Origin: a virus
Strand: one strand, 5' to 3'
Virus record (IMG/VR): IMGVR_UViG_3300037487_002640
Coordinates: 1 to 31,909 of that record
DNA length: 31,909 bases
Shown here: positions 22,094-30,288 of the stretch, one piece after another
Layout: each line of letters begins with the position of its first letter
How positions within the stretch are numbered: the stretch's first letter is position 1
The notes under the pieces: generated by a model
The model's input: the letters and a program-made list of their open reading frames with translations, nothing else
The model's database searches: none
Told to the model about the DNA's origin: nothing
Made by a program: the position numbers and the translations under genes

Positions 22094-22617
22094 TGCCCCT
22101 CAAGTTTGGCAAGAAAGACGTGCCTGAAGAGCTCGCAATGGAAACCGACGCCATGGACGACGCCGTCGGTGAAGAGCTGGCTGGCATGACCCCGAAGCCC
22201 GACCGCCCCTACAGCGCGAAGGTTATGACCGCGCTGGGTAAGGCGATCTCCGCAGTGCTCAACGTCATGGGCGTCGAGGCCGAGGCCGAGGCCTACACCG
22301 AGCCCGTGCCCGAGCTCGACCCGGAGGAGGTGCGGTTCCTGTCGATGTTGACCGCCGCGGCGGCCGACTACGGGAAGCCCCTTCCGGTGACCCCCGACAA
22401 GATCATGGGCGACTCTGAGCTGACCTCGATCACCGCCGCCCTCATGGAGCTGGCGAAGGACGAAGGCTTCCGGGAGTTCCTCGGCGAGGTCGAGCCCGGC
22501 GAAGAGGAGGAGGGCATGATGGAGGAGCCCTCGGCCAAGATGAAGCCTAAGGGCAAGACCGGAATGGGTGAGAGTGAGCCCACCGACGACTTCTTCGCAG
22601 GCCGCATGCGCAAGTGA
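22093..22617 (+). CDS. Acidic head-module protein of unknown function, 174 aa
   Basis: The start shares a base with the portal stop (TGATG). The 174-aa product is acidic, with a helical middle (SAKVMTALGKAISAVLN), a second helical part (ELTSITAALMELAKDE), a glutamate-rich stretch near 140-150 and a basic end FFAGRMRK. No enzyme motif is visible. Placement between portal and scaffold suggests a head-assembly role such as a portal chaperone or scaffold partner; this is inferred from context only. Confidence 0.55.
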   Translation: MPLKFGKKDVPEELAMETDAMDDAVGEELAGMTPKPDRPYSAKVMTALGKAISAVLNVMGVEAEAEAYTEPVPELDPEEVRFLSMLTAAAADYGKPLPVTPDKIMGDSELTSITAALMELAKDEGFREFLGEVEPGEEEEGMMEEPSAKMKPKGKTGMGESEPTDDFFAGRMRK

Positions 22618-22625
22618 GGTAGCTG

Positions 22626-23225
22626 ATGGCGTTTGGGTTCAGCACGTCCCTGGTCAACAAAGCAAAGGGAATCCTCGGCTCGACCATTGTCGCGGCCGAG
22701 GGCGCCCTCAGCAAGATCAAGCGGATCTTCGGGCTGCCGTCCGACGCCGTCAAGCAAGGCACGGTGGTCATCGGCCGCCAGTTGACCCGCACGGGCACGG
22801 GGCGGGGCGAGGTCAACGCGATCCTCAGCGACGCGATCAAGTTCCGCCAGCCCGTGCGCTTCGTCTACAATGATAAGTGGGTTCCAGCGGACCCTGCCGA
22901 CCAGCTGGGGGCTAAGGGAACACGCGTAGGCGACCCCTGCGCGATGTGGATCGGATTCAACGGCGGCCAGTACCTCCACCTTTACATCGATCCTGAGAGC
23001 GTTTCGCTGAGTAACACCCTCGTCCGTGCGGGTAAGCGGTCGAGTGGCGGCGAAAAGCCAGGCTGGCGCACCTTCCTCGTTGAGCGCATCGGCTTCATTG
23101 AGCTGCTGTCCAACGGGGTTGACGCTAAGGGAAAGCCCATACCCTTCACCACGCCACCTGGGTGGAACCCAGGCTGGTACTCACGCAAAGCCGGGTACGT
23201 GCTACGCATGCTCGGCGACAAATAA
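22626..23225 (+). CDS. WYL-like domain protein in the head module, 199 aa
   Basis: Residues 1-60 are helical, with two hydrophobic stretches (KAKGILGSTIVAAEGALS). Residues about 69-160 follow the WYL-domain pattern: AIKFRQPVRFVYNDKW, then RVGDPCAMWIGFNGGQYLHLYID (the [W/Q]-Y-L segment), then WRTFLVERIGFIEL, where WYL proteins have F-x-L-x-R-I. I see no winged-helix at the N-terminus, unlike the bacterial WYL regulators. The start is ATG 22626 after GAGGT. The neighbours are head proteins. It might be a regulator, a ligand sensor, or a structural protein with a related SH3-like fold. The WYL assignment is my own reading and needs a profile search. Confidence 0.45.
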   Translation: MAFGFSTSLVNKAKGILGSTIVAAEGALSKIKRIFGLPSDAVKQGTVVIGRQLTRTGTGRGEVNAILSDAIKFRQPVRFVYNDKWVPADPADQLGAKGTRVGDPCAMWIGFNGGQYLHLYIDPESVSLSNTLVRAGKRSSGGEKPGWRTFLVERIGFIELLSNGVDAKGKPIPFTTPPGWNPGWYSRKAGYVLRMLGDK

Positions 23226-23235
23226 GGGAATCACC

Positions 23236-24156
23236 ATGCTTTTGGCGAACACCCCTGCAGCTGCGGCTGCACCGGCTGACTCCATGACCGCCTCCACTTC
23301 AAGCGCCCCCGGCACCTCGCTCGCCGAGACCGTGCTGGCGCAGGTCCAGGCGGTCGACGCTGCGGCCAAGGGGGCGGCCAAGCCCGCTCCCTCGACGAAG
23401 GCCAAGGCGCCGGCTCCGGCCAGCGCCCAGCCCGCCACGGGGACTCCGCAGTCCGAGGCCCAGGTGGCTTCGGACGCGGCCGACGCGATCGGCGACGTCA
23501 AGTCCGGCAAGCTCTCTTGGAACGACGCGCTCAAGCGGGTTCCGCCCGACGTGGCCTCGCTCATGAGGTCGATGCAGGCGGACTACACGCGCAAGACCCA
23601 AGAGCTCAGCCGGGCGCAGAAAGAGGCCCTTGCGGAGCGCGAGAGCCTCCTCAAGGGCGCCGCTGCGCTCAAGACGAAAGAGCTGCCCGAGTATGATCCC
23701 TTCAACGAAAGCACCGTACAAGCCCGTATCGAGAACGAAGTCTCGCGGCGACTGGCCGAGGTGCTCAAGCCGATGCAGGACGAGTACGAAATCAAGGCCG
23801 CCGAGGATCAGTACAACTCCTTCCTCGGTGAAAACCCTGACTTCAAGAGCGATGCCGGGCTCCGGTCCGAGGTGCAGCGCTTGCTCGAGAGCAACCCGTC
23901 GCTCGACCTCGAAACGGCCTACTGGGCCGCGAAGGGGCGTGGCGCGAAGCTCGCTGCAGCGAAGGCGGCGGCCGACGCGGAGGCCGAGGCCAAGACCGGC
24001 TCGGCGAGGCGGCGGGCCAACCAGGCCGCGGCCAGCACCGCGACCTCCCCGGCGCGCCGAGGCCCCGTCGCGGACGTGGCCACGGGCGGCAAGGTGGGGC
24101 GCACCACCACCAACGAGTCGATCCTTGCTATGGCCCGAGCGCGAATGGGCCAGTAG
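23236..24156 (+). CDS. Scaffolding protein, 306 aa
   Basis: Guides assembly of the prohead and is removed before packaging. I chose ATG 23236 (MLLANTPAAAAAP) because AAGGGA lies upstream, just after the WYL-like gene stop. The N-terminal 80 residues are low-complexity A/P/S/T. Residues about 85-235 are a charged coiled coil (MQADYTRKTQELSRAQ, EVSRRLAEVLKPMQDEY). The C-terminus is basic (RRRANQ, SPARRGP), as expected for the capsid-binding end. It sits directly before the major capsid gene, the standard order. No protease domain is seen. Confidence 0.8.
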   Translation: MLLANTPAAAAAPADSMTASTSSAPGTSLAETVLAQVQAVDAAAKGAAKPAPSTKAKAPAPASAQPATGTPQSEAQVASDAADAIGDVKSGKLSWNDALKRVPPDVASLMRSMQADYTRKTQELSRAQKEALAERESLLKGAAALKTKELPEYDPFNESTVQARIENEVSRRLAEVLKPMQDEYEIKAAEDQYNSFLGENPDFKSDAGLRSEVQRLLESNPSLDLETAYWAAKGRGAKLAAAKAAADAEAEAKTGSARRRANQAAASTATSPARRGPVADVATGGKVGRTTTNESILAMARARMGQ

Positions 24157-24213
24157 ACGTCCGCGAGCTGCTGCGCTATGATGTTGACGCTGGGGCCACC
24201 CCTTACAGGAGCC

Positions 24214-24253
24214 CTACGGCAACGCACCTGCGACGCAGGCACGCACTCCGTAG
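24214..24253 (+). promoter_or_regulatory. Nested hairpin in the major capsid leader
   Basis: CTACGG at 24214-24219 pairs with CCGTAG at 24248-24253. Inside, CCTGC at 24227-24231 pairs with GCAGG at 24235-24239. It lies 26 bases before the capsid ATG in a 123-base gap. It may stabilise or process the capsid mRNA. A TTGACG lies upstream at 24184, but no -10 fits it. Confidence 0.5.
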
Positions 24254-24279
24254 AAACCCTCTCTTGAAAGGAGGCTTCA

Positions 24280-25314
24280 ATGCCCACGAACAGCCTTATC
24301 ACGACCACGCTTCAGCTCCTCCGGGACAAGCTGATCGACAACAGCTTCATCTCCCACCCCCTGATCCGGGCCATCGAAAGCAAGGGTCGCCTCCGTAAGG
24401 TTACGGGTGGCCTGCGCATCGAGCAGCCCGTCATCTTCGGCGAGCACTCCTCGATCACCGAGTTCAGCAACGGCTTCGAGCCGATGAACATGGCGATCAA
24501 GGACCCTTTCTACGTGGCGAAGTTCGAGTGGGCCAACTTCGCCCAGCCGATCGTCATCAACCAGATCGAGCAGCTCGCCAACCGCGGAGACCTCGCGGTG
24601 GTCAGCGTTCTCGAGAGCAAGATGGCCAACGTCATGTTGGCCCTGCGCAAGCAGGTGACCCAGCAGATCATCCGCGGCGACTCGAGCAAGATCACCCAGC
24701 TCCAGACCCTCAACGGAAACGGCACCAACCTGGTGGCCCCCAACACCACCGGCTGGCTCGAGGGCGTGGCCTCGACCGCGCAGACCAACACGGTCGGCGG
24801 CCTGAGCAAGACCACCTTCCGCAGCCTCAACTGGTTCAACCAGTTCCAGGACGCGGGCGGCAGCTTGGCGATCTCGGACCTGGACCAGCTGTTCATCAAC
24901 GCGGAGATCTACAACCCGAGCGGCGCCACCCCCGACATCTTGCTGATGTCGCCCAAGTGCTACGCCGCGTTCCTGGCCCTCTTGGACCAGCGGATTCAGT
25001 ACATCACCGTGGCCGACCGCGACGGCCTCAACAGCAAGATGGTCGCCACCTACCGGGGCGCCCAGGTCTACGTCGACCCGAACCTCGGCTTCACCGCCTC
25101 GGCTTCGTCCGGCATGGGCGCGAAGGCGGTTTCGGCCTACCTGCTCGCCTCCGACCAGTTCGAGCTCTACGCCGACACCGACGGCTGGTTCGACATTGGC
25201 GAGATGCAGCCCGTTCCCGGCACGATCACCTCCGCTGCCACCGTGCTTTGCCGGATGCAGCTGGTGACCGGCCACCTCGCGAGCCACTCCATCCTCATCG
25301 ACGCGGAGGCCTGA
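24280..25314 (+). CDS. Major capsid protein (HK97-like fold), 344 aa
   Basis: Main shell protein. It starts at ATG 24280 behind a near-consensus AAAGGAGG, the strongest ribosome site in the window, as fits the most abundant product. The N-terminal helix (LITTTLQLLRDKLIDN) is followed by an E-loop-like part (GRLRKVTGGLRIEQPVIFGE) and a spine-helix region (LAVVSVLESKMANVMLALRKQ). The A-domain-like C-terminus (ILLMSPKCYAAFLALLDQR; MQPVPGTITSAATVLCRMQL) is typical of phage major capsid proteins of about 340 aa. There is no N-terminal delta domain, so a separate scaffold (the upstream gene) is needed. Confidence 0.9.
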   Translation: MPTNSLITTTLQLLRDKLIDNSFISHPLIRAIESKGRLRKVTGGLRIEQPVIFGEHSSITEFSNGFEPMNMAIKDPFYVAKFEWANFAQPIVINQIEQLANRGDLAVVSVLESKMANVMLALRKQVTQQIIRGDSSKITQLQTLNGNGTNLVAPNTTGWLEGVASTAQTNTVGGLSKTTFRSLNWFNQFQDAGGSLAISDLDQLFINAEIYNPSGATPDILLMSPKCYAAFLALLDQRIQYITVADRDGLNSKMVATYRGAQVYVDPNLGFTASASSGMGAKAVSAYLLASDQFELYADTDGWFDIGEMQPVPGTITSAATVLCRMQLVTGHLASHSILIDAEA

Positions 25315-25319
25315 TCCAT

Positions 25320-25967
25320 ATGGCTACCTCGAACCTGATTCAGTTCCTCAGCTCGGGCGAAAAGTCCCCTGGCGGCCCCAACCGCACCCAGGTGGAGACC
25401 TTCCTCGCGGGCGGCACGATCACCAAGGGCGACGCCGTCGCCTTCGATCTCTCGAAGACCGGCGCCGACAAGGTGTTGTACGTAATCGAGGCCACGGGCG
25501 GGGCGAAAGCCCTGATCGTCGGCGTGGCCCTCAACTCGGCCGTGGCCAACGGCGATGTTGACGTCGCCATCAGCGGCTACGTCGATGAGGCCGACGTTGC
25601 GACCGGTGTCACCGCTGGCGCGCAGCTTAGCGGCTCCGCCACCGCTGGTCGCTTCGGTCTCGCGCCGGGCTCTGCGGTGTTCTACTCGGCCGTCCAGACT
25701 GGCACCGGTGCCGCTCAGAACATCGCTCACGGCTTGGGTGTCGTGCCTGACGTCGTCTTCGTGGTCCCCGAAGACCTCAACGTCGCCACCATCGGCGCCT
25801 ACACCGTGGTCAACGGCACGCACACTTCGACCAACGCGATCTTCACCGTGACTACGTCGAAGACCTACCGCGTGGTCGCGATGACCTCCGCGGGGGCTCC
25901 GGTGGCGACCGCGCTGACGGCCGAGTCCGGGAACAAGGCCGCCGTCTGGTTCCACAAGAAGTTCTGA
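25320..25967 (+). CDS. Capsid decoration (head-stabilising) protein, two domains, 215 aa
   Basis: I use ATG 25320 (MATSNLIQFLSSGEKSPGG), five bases after the capsid stop. The first 120 residues are beta-rich, with TITKGDAVAFDLSKTG, IVGVALNSAVANGDVDVAIS and TAGAQLSGSATAGRF, a layout seen in DUF2190-like phage decoration proteins. Residues about 120-215 form a second domain (QTGTGAAQNIAHGLGVVPD, then YTVVNGTHTSTN) like beta modules attached to capsid and tail proteins of other phages. It should bind the outside of the mature shell. The placement right after the capsid gene agrees. Confidence 0.75.
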   Translation: MATSNLIQFLSSGEKSPGGPNRTQVETFLAGGTITKGDAVAFDLSKTGADKVLYVIEATGGAKALIVGVALNSAVANGDVDVAISGYVDEADVATGVTAGAQLSGSATAGRFGLAPGSAVFYSAVQTGTGAAQNIAHGLGVVPDVVFVVPEDLNVATIGAYTVVNGTHTSTNAIFTVTTSKTYRVVAMTSAGAPVATALTAESGNKAAVWFHKKF

Positions 25968-26014
25968 TCGCAGGCGGGGAGGCCGGGAGGCCGCTGAAAC
26001 CTGCGTGAAGGCCC

Positions 26015-26055
26015 AGGCCCTCTCCACCGGCTAAGATGCTGGTGCGGGAGGGCCT
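26015..26055 (+). terminator. Hairpin between decoration and adaptor genes
   Basis: AGGCCCTC at 26015-26022 pairs with GAGGGCCT at 26048-26055. The inner CCACC/GGTG pairs extend the stem. No U tract follows (CTCGCTAAGG). It could partly terminate or process mRNA so that capsid and decoration genes are expressed more strongly than the tail genes. Confidence 0.45.
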
Positions 26056-26074
26056 CTCGCTAAGGGGAGCACCG

Positions 26075-27445
26075 ATGAATCTCGGCCAGATCATTGACTA
26101 CATTGGGAACCTGTTGGACTATGATCCGACGAACGCAACCTATAGGGATCAACTGGTCAACATCGTGAATGACGCGCAGACGCGTGTTCTGAGCGACCGG
26201 CCGTGGGACTTTGTTCTGAGGGAAAGGGCTCTACGTGTTTGGACGGACCGGACCATCGCGGTGGGCGTGGTCAACGGCTCGGGCACGGTTACGGGCGGAC
26301 CCTTTCCGTTCTCCACCTCGGCGGTCAAGCCCGGCTCGGACCTCGAGGGCGCGCAGGTGTTCATCACCGACTCGAACGGGAACACCTTTCAGCACGTCAT
26401 TTCGTTCGTCGCAGCGTCCAACCAGCTGTTCTTGGACCGCGACTTCCTCGGCGCCTCGGGCTCCTACACCGCGACGGTGCAGCGCCGGGAGGTGTTCCTG
26501 CCGAGCGACTTCATGGCGGTGCAGTCCGTGGTTGACCCCTCGGTCGGGGTTCCGGTCAACACCCTGGCCTTGACCAAGTATGAGCGCGACGGCGCCAACC
26601 TCGACCGCGAGCTCCTCGGACGCATGGAGTTCTACCTGCCCAGCCAGGGGCGCAGCTCCAGGGCGCCTGTGACCGCCAGGGGCGTGACCGTGGCTACGGT
26701 GGGCGCAGGCCAGGGCATCCGCACCGTCAACGTCTACATGATCAACGTGGCCGCCCCGCTGGGCGTCAACGCGCAGGTCTACCCGCCCGAGGTCAGCGAC
26801 GGCTTCGAGTCGGCTTTCAGCGCGGTCGCGACCTTCGAGCTCAGCGACACCCAGACGCTGCGGTTCACCCCTGAGGTGGTGCCCAGCACTACCGGACTTT
26901 ACCGTAGGTACTACTTCACCTGCCCCACCGCCGGCATCTTGGCGCCGCTGCGCGTGCGGTCGGGCGGTGGCCAGGGCTTTGCCGCCCTCGGCGTTGACAC
27001 CGTGGCGCCGACCGGAACCGTGACGCTGGCCCCCGACCTGTCGCTGGCCACGCTTGAAGGCCAGAGCTTCCAGTCGACTGCGATCCGCTACCGGTCGAAC
27101 AACAGCGCCCGATACCAGTCGATCCAGCTCTACCCGCACCCGAGCGGCGACCAGAACATCGAGGTGCGCGCCATTGCCGCGGCTCCGCGTTTGTACGAAG
27201 ACCAAGACGCGCCGATCTTGCCCCACGCCTACTGCGAGATCTTGGCCCTGGCCGCGCTCGAAAACCTCTCGATCAAGCTCAACAACCCGGCGCTCGGCGA
27301 GGTCTACTCGCGAAAGAAAGCGGTCATGTTCCAGGGGATGGAGTCCGCCTACCTCAAGCTGGCGGCGCGCCGCCTGGTCCGCGGTGGCGGCGTGGCCGAG
27401 CTCTACTCCCCGAACCCGTTTGGGCCCCTCCGGTTCACCCCGTAA
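26075..27445 (+). CDS. Head-tail adaptor protein with inserted beta domain, 456 aa
   Basis: Connects portal to tail nozzle. I chose ATG 26075 (MNLGQIIDYIGNLLDYDP), behind AAGGGGAG. The N-terminal helices (YRDQLVNIVNDAQTRVLSD, RPWDFVLRER) and C-terminal helices (PHAYCEILALAALENLSIK, GEVYSRKKAVMFQGM) form the four-helix core of gp11/adaptor-like proteins in short-tailed phages. The middle 200 or more residues are beta-rich and form a large insertion, which explains the unusual length (adaptors are often about 200 aa). The order adaptor then nozzle matches T7-type tails. Confidence 0.75.
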   Translation: MNLGQIIDYIGNLLDYDPTNATYRDQLVNIVNDAQTRVLSDRPWDFVLRERALRVWTDRTIAVGVVNGSGTVTGGPFPFSTSAVKPGSDLEGAQVFITDSNGNTFQHVISFVAASNQLFLDRDFLGASGSYTATVQRREVFLPSDFMAVQSVVDPSVGVPVNTLALTKYERDGANLDRELLGRMEFYLPSQGRSSRAPVTARGVTVATVGAGQGIRTVNVYMINVAAPLGVNAQVYPPEVSDGFESAFSAVATFELSDTQTLRFTPEVVPSTTGLYRRYYFTCPTAGILAPLRVRSGGGQGFAALGVDTVAPTGTVTLAPDLSLATLEGQSFQSTAIRYRSNNSARYQSIQLYPHPSGDQNIEVRAIAAAPRLYEDQDAPILPHAYCEILALAALENLSIKLNNPALGEVYSRKKAVMFQGMESAYLKLAARRLVRGGGVAELYSPNPFGPLRFTP

Positions 27446-27454
27446 GGATCGAAA

Positions 27455-29632
27455 ATGCAGACACCGTCGACCTTTCAGGCTGAGACTATGGGAGGGCTGG
27501 AGACCACCCTCCCCCAAAACGCCAGCAACGCCGGGGTGGCACGAAACTTGACGTCCGACCGGGCGACCGGCGGCTGGTCCACCCGGGTCGGGTACGAACC
27601 CTACGTGGTCAACCCGACCAACTGGGACCCCTTCTCCAGCTGCGGGCCGATCACGAGCCTCTTCGTCGATCAGGGTCTTCCCGGAGGGGCGCGCCAGCAC
27701 ATCTTCTTCGAGGAGGGAGGCAACCTCCACCTCCTCTACGAGGCTGGCGGGACCGACGTGCTGCGGACCCTTCAGACCAACCGCAGCGTGCCGTCGCCCG
27801 ATGAGCCCGGCTCTTGGTACACCTCGACCCCGCAGGGCGTGGTGGTGACCAACGGGAAAGACCGTCCGATCATCATCAAGGCGTGGCCCCTGGCTGGCGC
27901 GGCGGAGAGCGCGTCGACGATCGCCTCTTGCGTGCGCCCCTTCGGCTTCGAGGGCACACCCAGCCCGCCCAGCGCCCGCCAGGTGCGTCCGCTGCCCGTG
28001 GCTGGCCCTGGGCCATCCGTGGCTGGGGCGGGCGGCGGGACGACTTTGTGGTGCCCCGTGCAGGGGGAGGGGATCCCCGCAGGGGCCGGGTGGGGGATCG
28101 GACCGGCCAACAACTCGACCGGCGCCGACGGGGACCAGGCGGCCGTCTACAGCTGGGCGGTGAGCTTCGTCTCGGCCTCGGGCTCGGAGGGTCCGATCTC
28201 GGGCTTGGGCTCGACCCGCTGGGCTCTGCCGGCGTCGGCTAAGGGGTTCACCTACGCGGTCGCGGTGGAGATTCCCACGGGTCCGACCGGCACGGTGGCC
28301 CGCAAGATCTACCGCACGGCCAACTACGCCTTCGGCCAAGCCGCCCAGGGGGATGACACCCTCTACTTTGTCGACATCATCCGTAACAACACGGACCGGG
28401 TGTTCTTCGACGCGACCCGGACCACGGCGCTCGGCGCCTACGTTCCGGACCCGCCCTTGCTCGCGCTGCCCTCGACCCGGCCGCGTTTCTCGGCCCTTCA
28501 CCGCAGCCGCTTGTGGATCGACGGCGGCGAGAGCGAGTCCTCTACGCTGTTCTACAGTGAGAGCGGTCTCATCGAGCAGTTCGCCGCGGACGCTTTCATC
28601 ACGCTCTCGAGCGAGGGCGGACCAATCACTGGGATGTTCCCGCTCTACCAGAATCTATTGGTCTTCCGAGAGCGGTCGATTGACATCATTCAACAGGCCG
28701 AAGACGGATCATTCTCCGTATCTACCCTTAGCTCCAGCGTGACCTGCCGCTCGCCCCACTCGATTGCCGCGGTCCCTGGGCTCGGCGTGGTCTTCCTCGC
28801 GCTGGACGGCGTTTACGCGGTGACGGGCGGCCTTGAGGGCGGCGCGGTTTCGGACCTCATCAACGTCGGCGCCCCTGTCGAGGGGGAGCTGGAGCGGTTG
28901 ACGGCCGACTGCCTCGCGAAGGCCTGGGGCAACTTCAGCGCGCTGACCCGCGAGTACCTCTTGCACGTCCCCACGGACGGGGCGGACCGGCCGACGCTCG
29001 GCTTGGTGCTTCACGTTGACCGGCTCGCCAGCCAGCCCCAGGGGCTGTCGCCGTGGTCGACCCGTAAGGCCTTTCCCGTAGGCTGCCTCGCCAACTTGTA
29101 CGACGGCACCGTCATTTTCGGCCACCACACCGGGTCCGAGGCGGGCGGATCGGAGGCGCAGCGCGGGCTCTTCGTGCTCAGCGGCAAGCGGGCGCGGGGG
29201 AAGATCTACGTCGACGACGTCTTTCAGTACGCAGATCCCCCTGTCTCGGAGTGGCGCAGCGCGTGGATGAGCTTCGGCGACCCGAAGTACCAAAAGCAGG
29301 TGCAGAACGTCGTTCTGTGGGTGATGACCACCGGCGCCCCGAAGATCACCATGCGGCACTATAAGGACTTCTCCTTGACTGCCGTGCTCGAGCGCACCTA
29401 CGTCGCGCAGCCGCCCGACGCCGCTCCTCTGCCCGAGCTCGACGCTGCCGTCTTACAGGGGGGTGGGGCTTACACGGAGTCCCGCTTGGTCCCGCTGCGT
29501 TTCTCGATCGCCCACCAGAGCGCGGCGTGGTGGGCCTTCGGGATCGAAACCCTTGATGATCTTGTCTTCATCGGCTTCGAGGTAGACTTCGTTCCGAGCA
29601 CCACGCTTACGATCAAGGGAGTGCGGGGATGA
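27455..29632 (+). CDS. Tail nozzle / tail tubular protein B-like, 725 aa
   Basis: A 725-aa, largely beta-strand protein with the repeating pattern of the beta-propeller nozzle of short-tailed phages (T7 gp12 type). It opens with MGGLETTLPQNASNAGVARN. Repeated blade-like segments follow, such as HRSRLWIDGGESESSTLFYSE, PLYQNLLVFRERSIDIIQQ and SIAAVPGLGVVFLALDGVY. The last is the characteristic V-F-x-x-x-D-G-V-Y blade. The adaptor lies directly upstream and fibre-like genes overlap downstream. It would form the channel for DNA exit and carry the fibres. Confidence 0.75.
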   Translation: MQTPSTFQAETMGGLETTLPQNASNAGVARNLTSDRATGGWSTRVGYEPYVVNPTNWDPFSSCGPITSLFVDQGLPGGARQHIFFEEGGNLHLLYEAGGTDVLRTLQTNRSVPSPDEPGSWYTSTPQGVVVTNGKDRPIIIKAWPLAGAAESASTIASCVRPFGFEGTPSPPSARQVRPLPVAGPGPSVAGAGGGTTLWCPVQGEGIPAGAGWGIGPANNSTGADGDQAAVYSWAVSFVSASGSEGPISGLGSTRWALPASAKGFTYAVAVEIPTGPTGTVARKIYRTANYAFGQAAQGDDTLYFVDIIRNNTDRVFFDATRTTALGAYVPDPPLLALPSTRPRFSALHRSRLWIDGGESESSTLFYSESGLIEQFAADAFITLSSEGGPITGMFPLYQNLLVFRERSIDIIQQAEDGSFSVSTLSSSVTCRSPHSIAAVPGLGVVFLALDGVYAVTGGLEGGAVSDLINVGAPVEGELERLTADCLAKAWGNFSALTREYLLHVPTDGADRPTLGLVLHVDRLASQPQGLSPWSTRKAFPVGCLANLYDGTVIFGHHTGSEAGGSEAQRGLFVLSGKRARGKIYVDDVFQYADPPVSEWRSAWMSFGDPKYQKQVQNVVLWVMTTGAPKITMRHYKDFSLTAVLERTYVAQPPDAAPLPELDAAVLQGGGAYTESRLVPLRFSIAHQSAAWWAFGIETLDDLVFIGFEVDFVPSTTLTIKGVRG

Positions 29633-30288
29633 AGCACTGGACGGTGTTACAGGCGACCAAGGGGGCTTCCCTTACCCCCGACGAGATCAACGCCGAGATC
29701 CGCGCGCAGCAGAGCAGCGCGACCACCCTCGACCGGGCGCAGCTTCCGGCGGGCTTCGTCTCGACCCCGAGCCTGGTGCCCAACGCGCTCCACCAGGTCT
29801 GGGCCAGCAACGCCTTTCCGGCGCAGGGGGAGCAGACCGAAGAGCGCGACCCGGACGTCTACGACGACGCGTGGATCTCGAGCACCATCCAGATCTCCAG
29901 CGGCTCGTGGTTTTCCGTACACGGAACACCCCTTACCCTCACGGGATTCAAGGGGGGCAACCTGTTCTTTGAGTGGTCCTGCAACATCTACGTAAACAAC
30001 ATTGCTGCGCGTGGGACCAACGACCAGTTCCCAGGGTCGCCAAACTACGCTCGGCTGCGGATCTTGGTCAACGGCATTGTGGTCGCTGAGCGCCGCGGGG
30101 GGCACCTTACGCAAACCTCCAGAGTGGTGGCCAACGCGGACCTCCCGGCAGGGGACCTCTCGGTCGAGCTCCAGGTGTTCTTCACGCCGCCCTCTCAAGA
30201 CGCGCCTGCGGTTGACACCAGCGCAGATCACGTAAGCTACGGTCACATCTGGAAGAGCCGCTATCTGGCTATCGCGAGGTACAGATGA
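29629..30288 (+). CDS. Fibre-like virion protein 1, 219 aa
   Basis: The ATGA start overlaps the nozzle stop by four bases. A short N-terminal module, ASLTPDEINAEIRAQ then TTLDRAQLPAGFV (about residues 11-48), has counterparts at the N-termini of the next two genes and may be the attachment part. Residues 60-219 are beta-rich (SVHGTPLTLTGFKGGNLFF, LSVELQVFFTPPS) and end in IWKSRYLAIARYR, like a jelly-roll head. It is probably a tail or head fibre, or part of a receptor-binding complex. No family was recognised. Confidence 0.55.
   Translation: MKHWTVLQATKGASLTPDEINAEIRAQQSSATTLDRAQLPAGFVSTPSLVPNALHQVWASNAFPAQGEQTEERDPDVYDDAWISSTIQISSGSWFSVHGTPLTLTGFKGGNLFFEWSCNIYVNNIAARGTNDQFPGSPNYARLRILVNGIVVAERRGGHLTQTSRVVANADLPAGDLSVELQVFFTPPSQDAPAVDTSADHVSYGHIWKSRYLAIARYR

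Noticed and set aside
24184-24215. A sigma70 promoter before the major capsid gene
   Set aside because: TTGACG is present, but nothing resembling a -10 lies 15-19 bases downstream.
26231-28501. A 756-codon minus-strand frame under the adaptor and nozzle genes
   Set aside because: It runs across two real plus-strand genes and their start site, has a composition typical of a mirror frame, and has no promoter or ribosome site.
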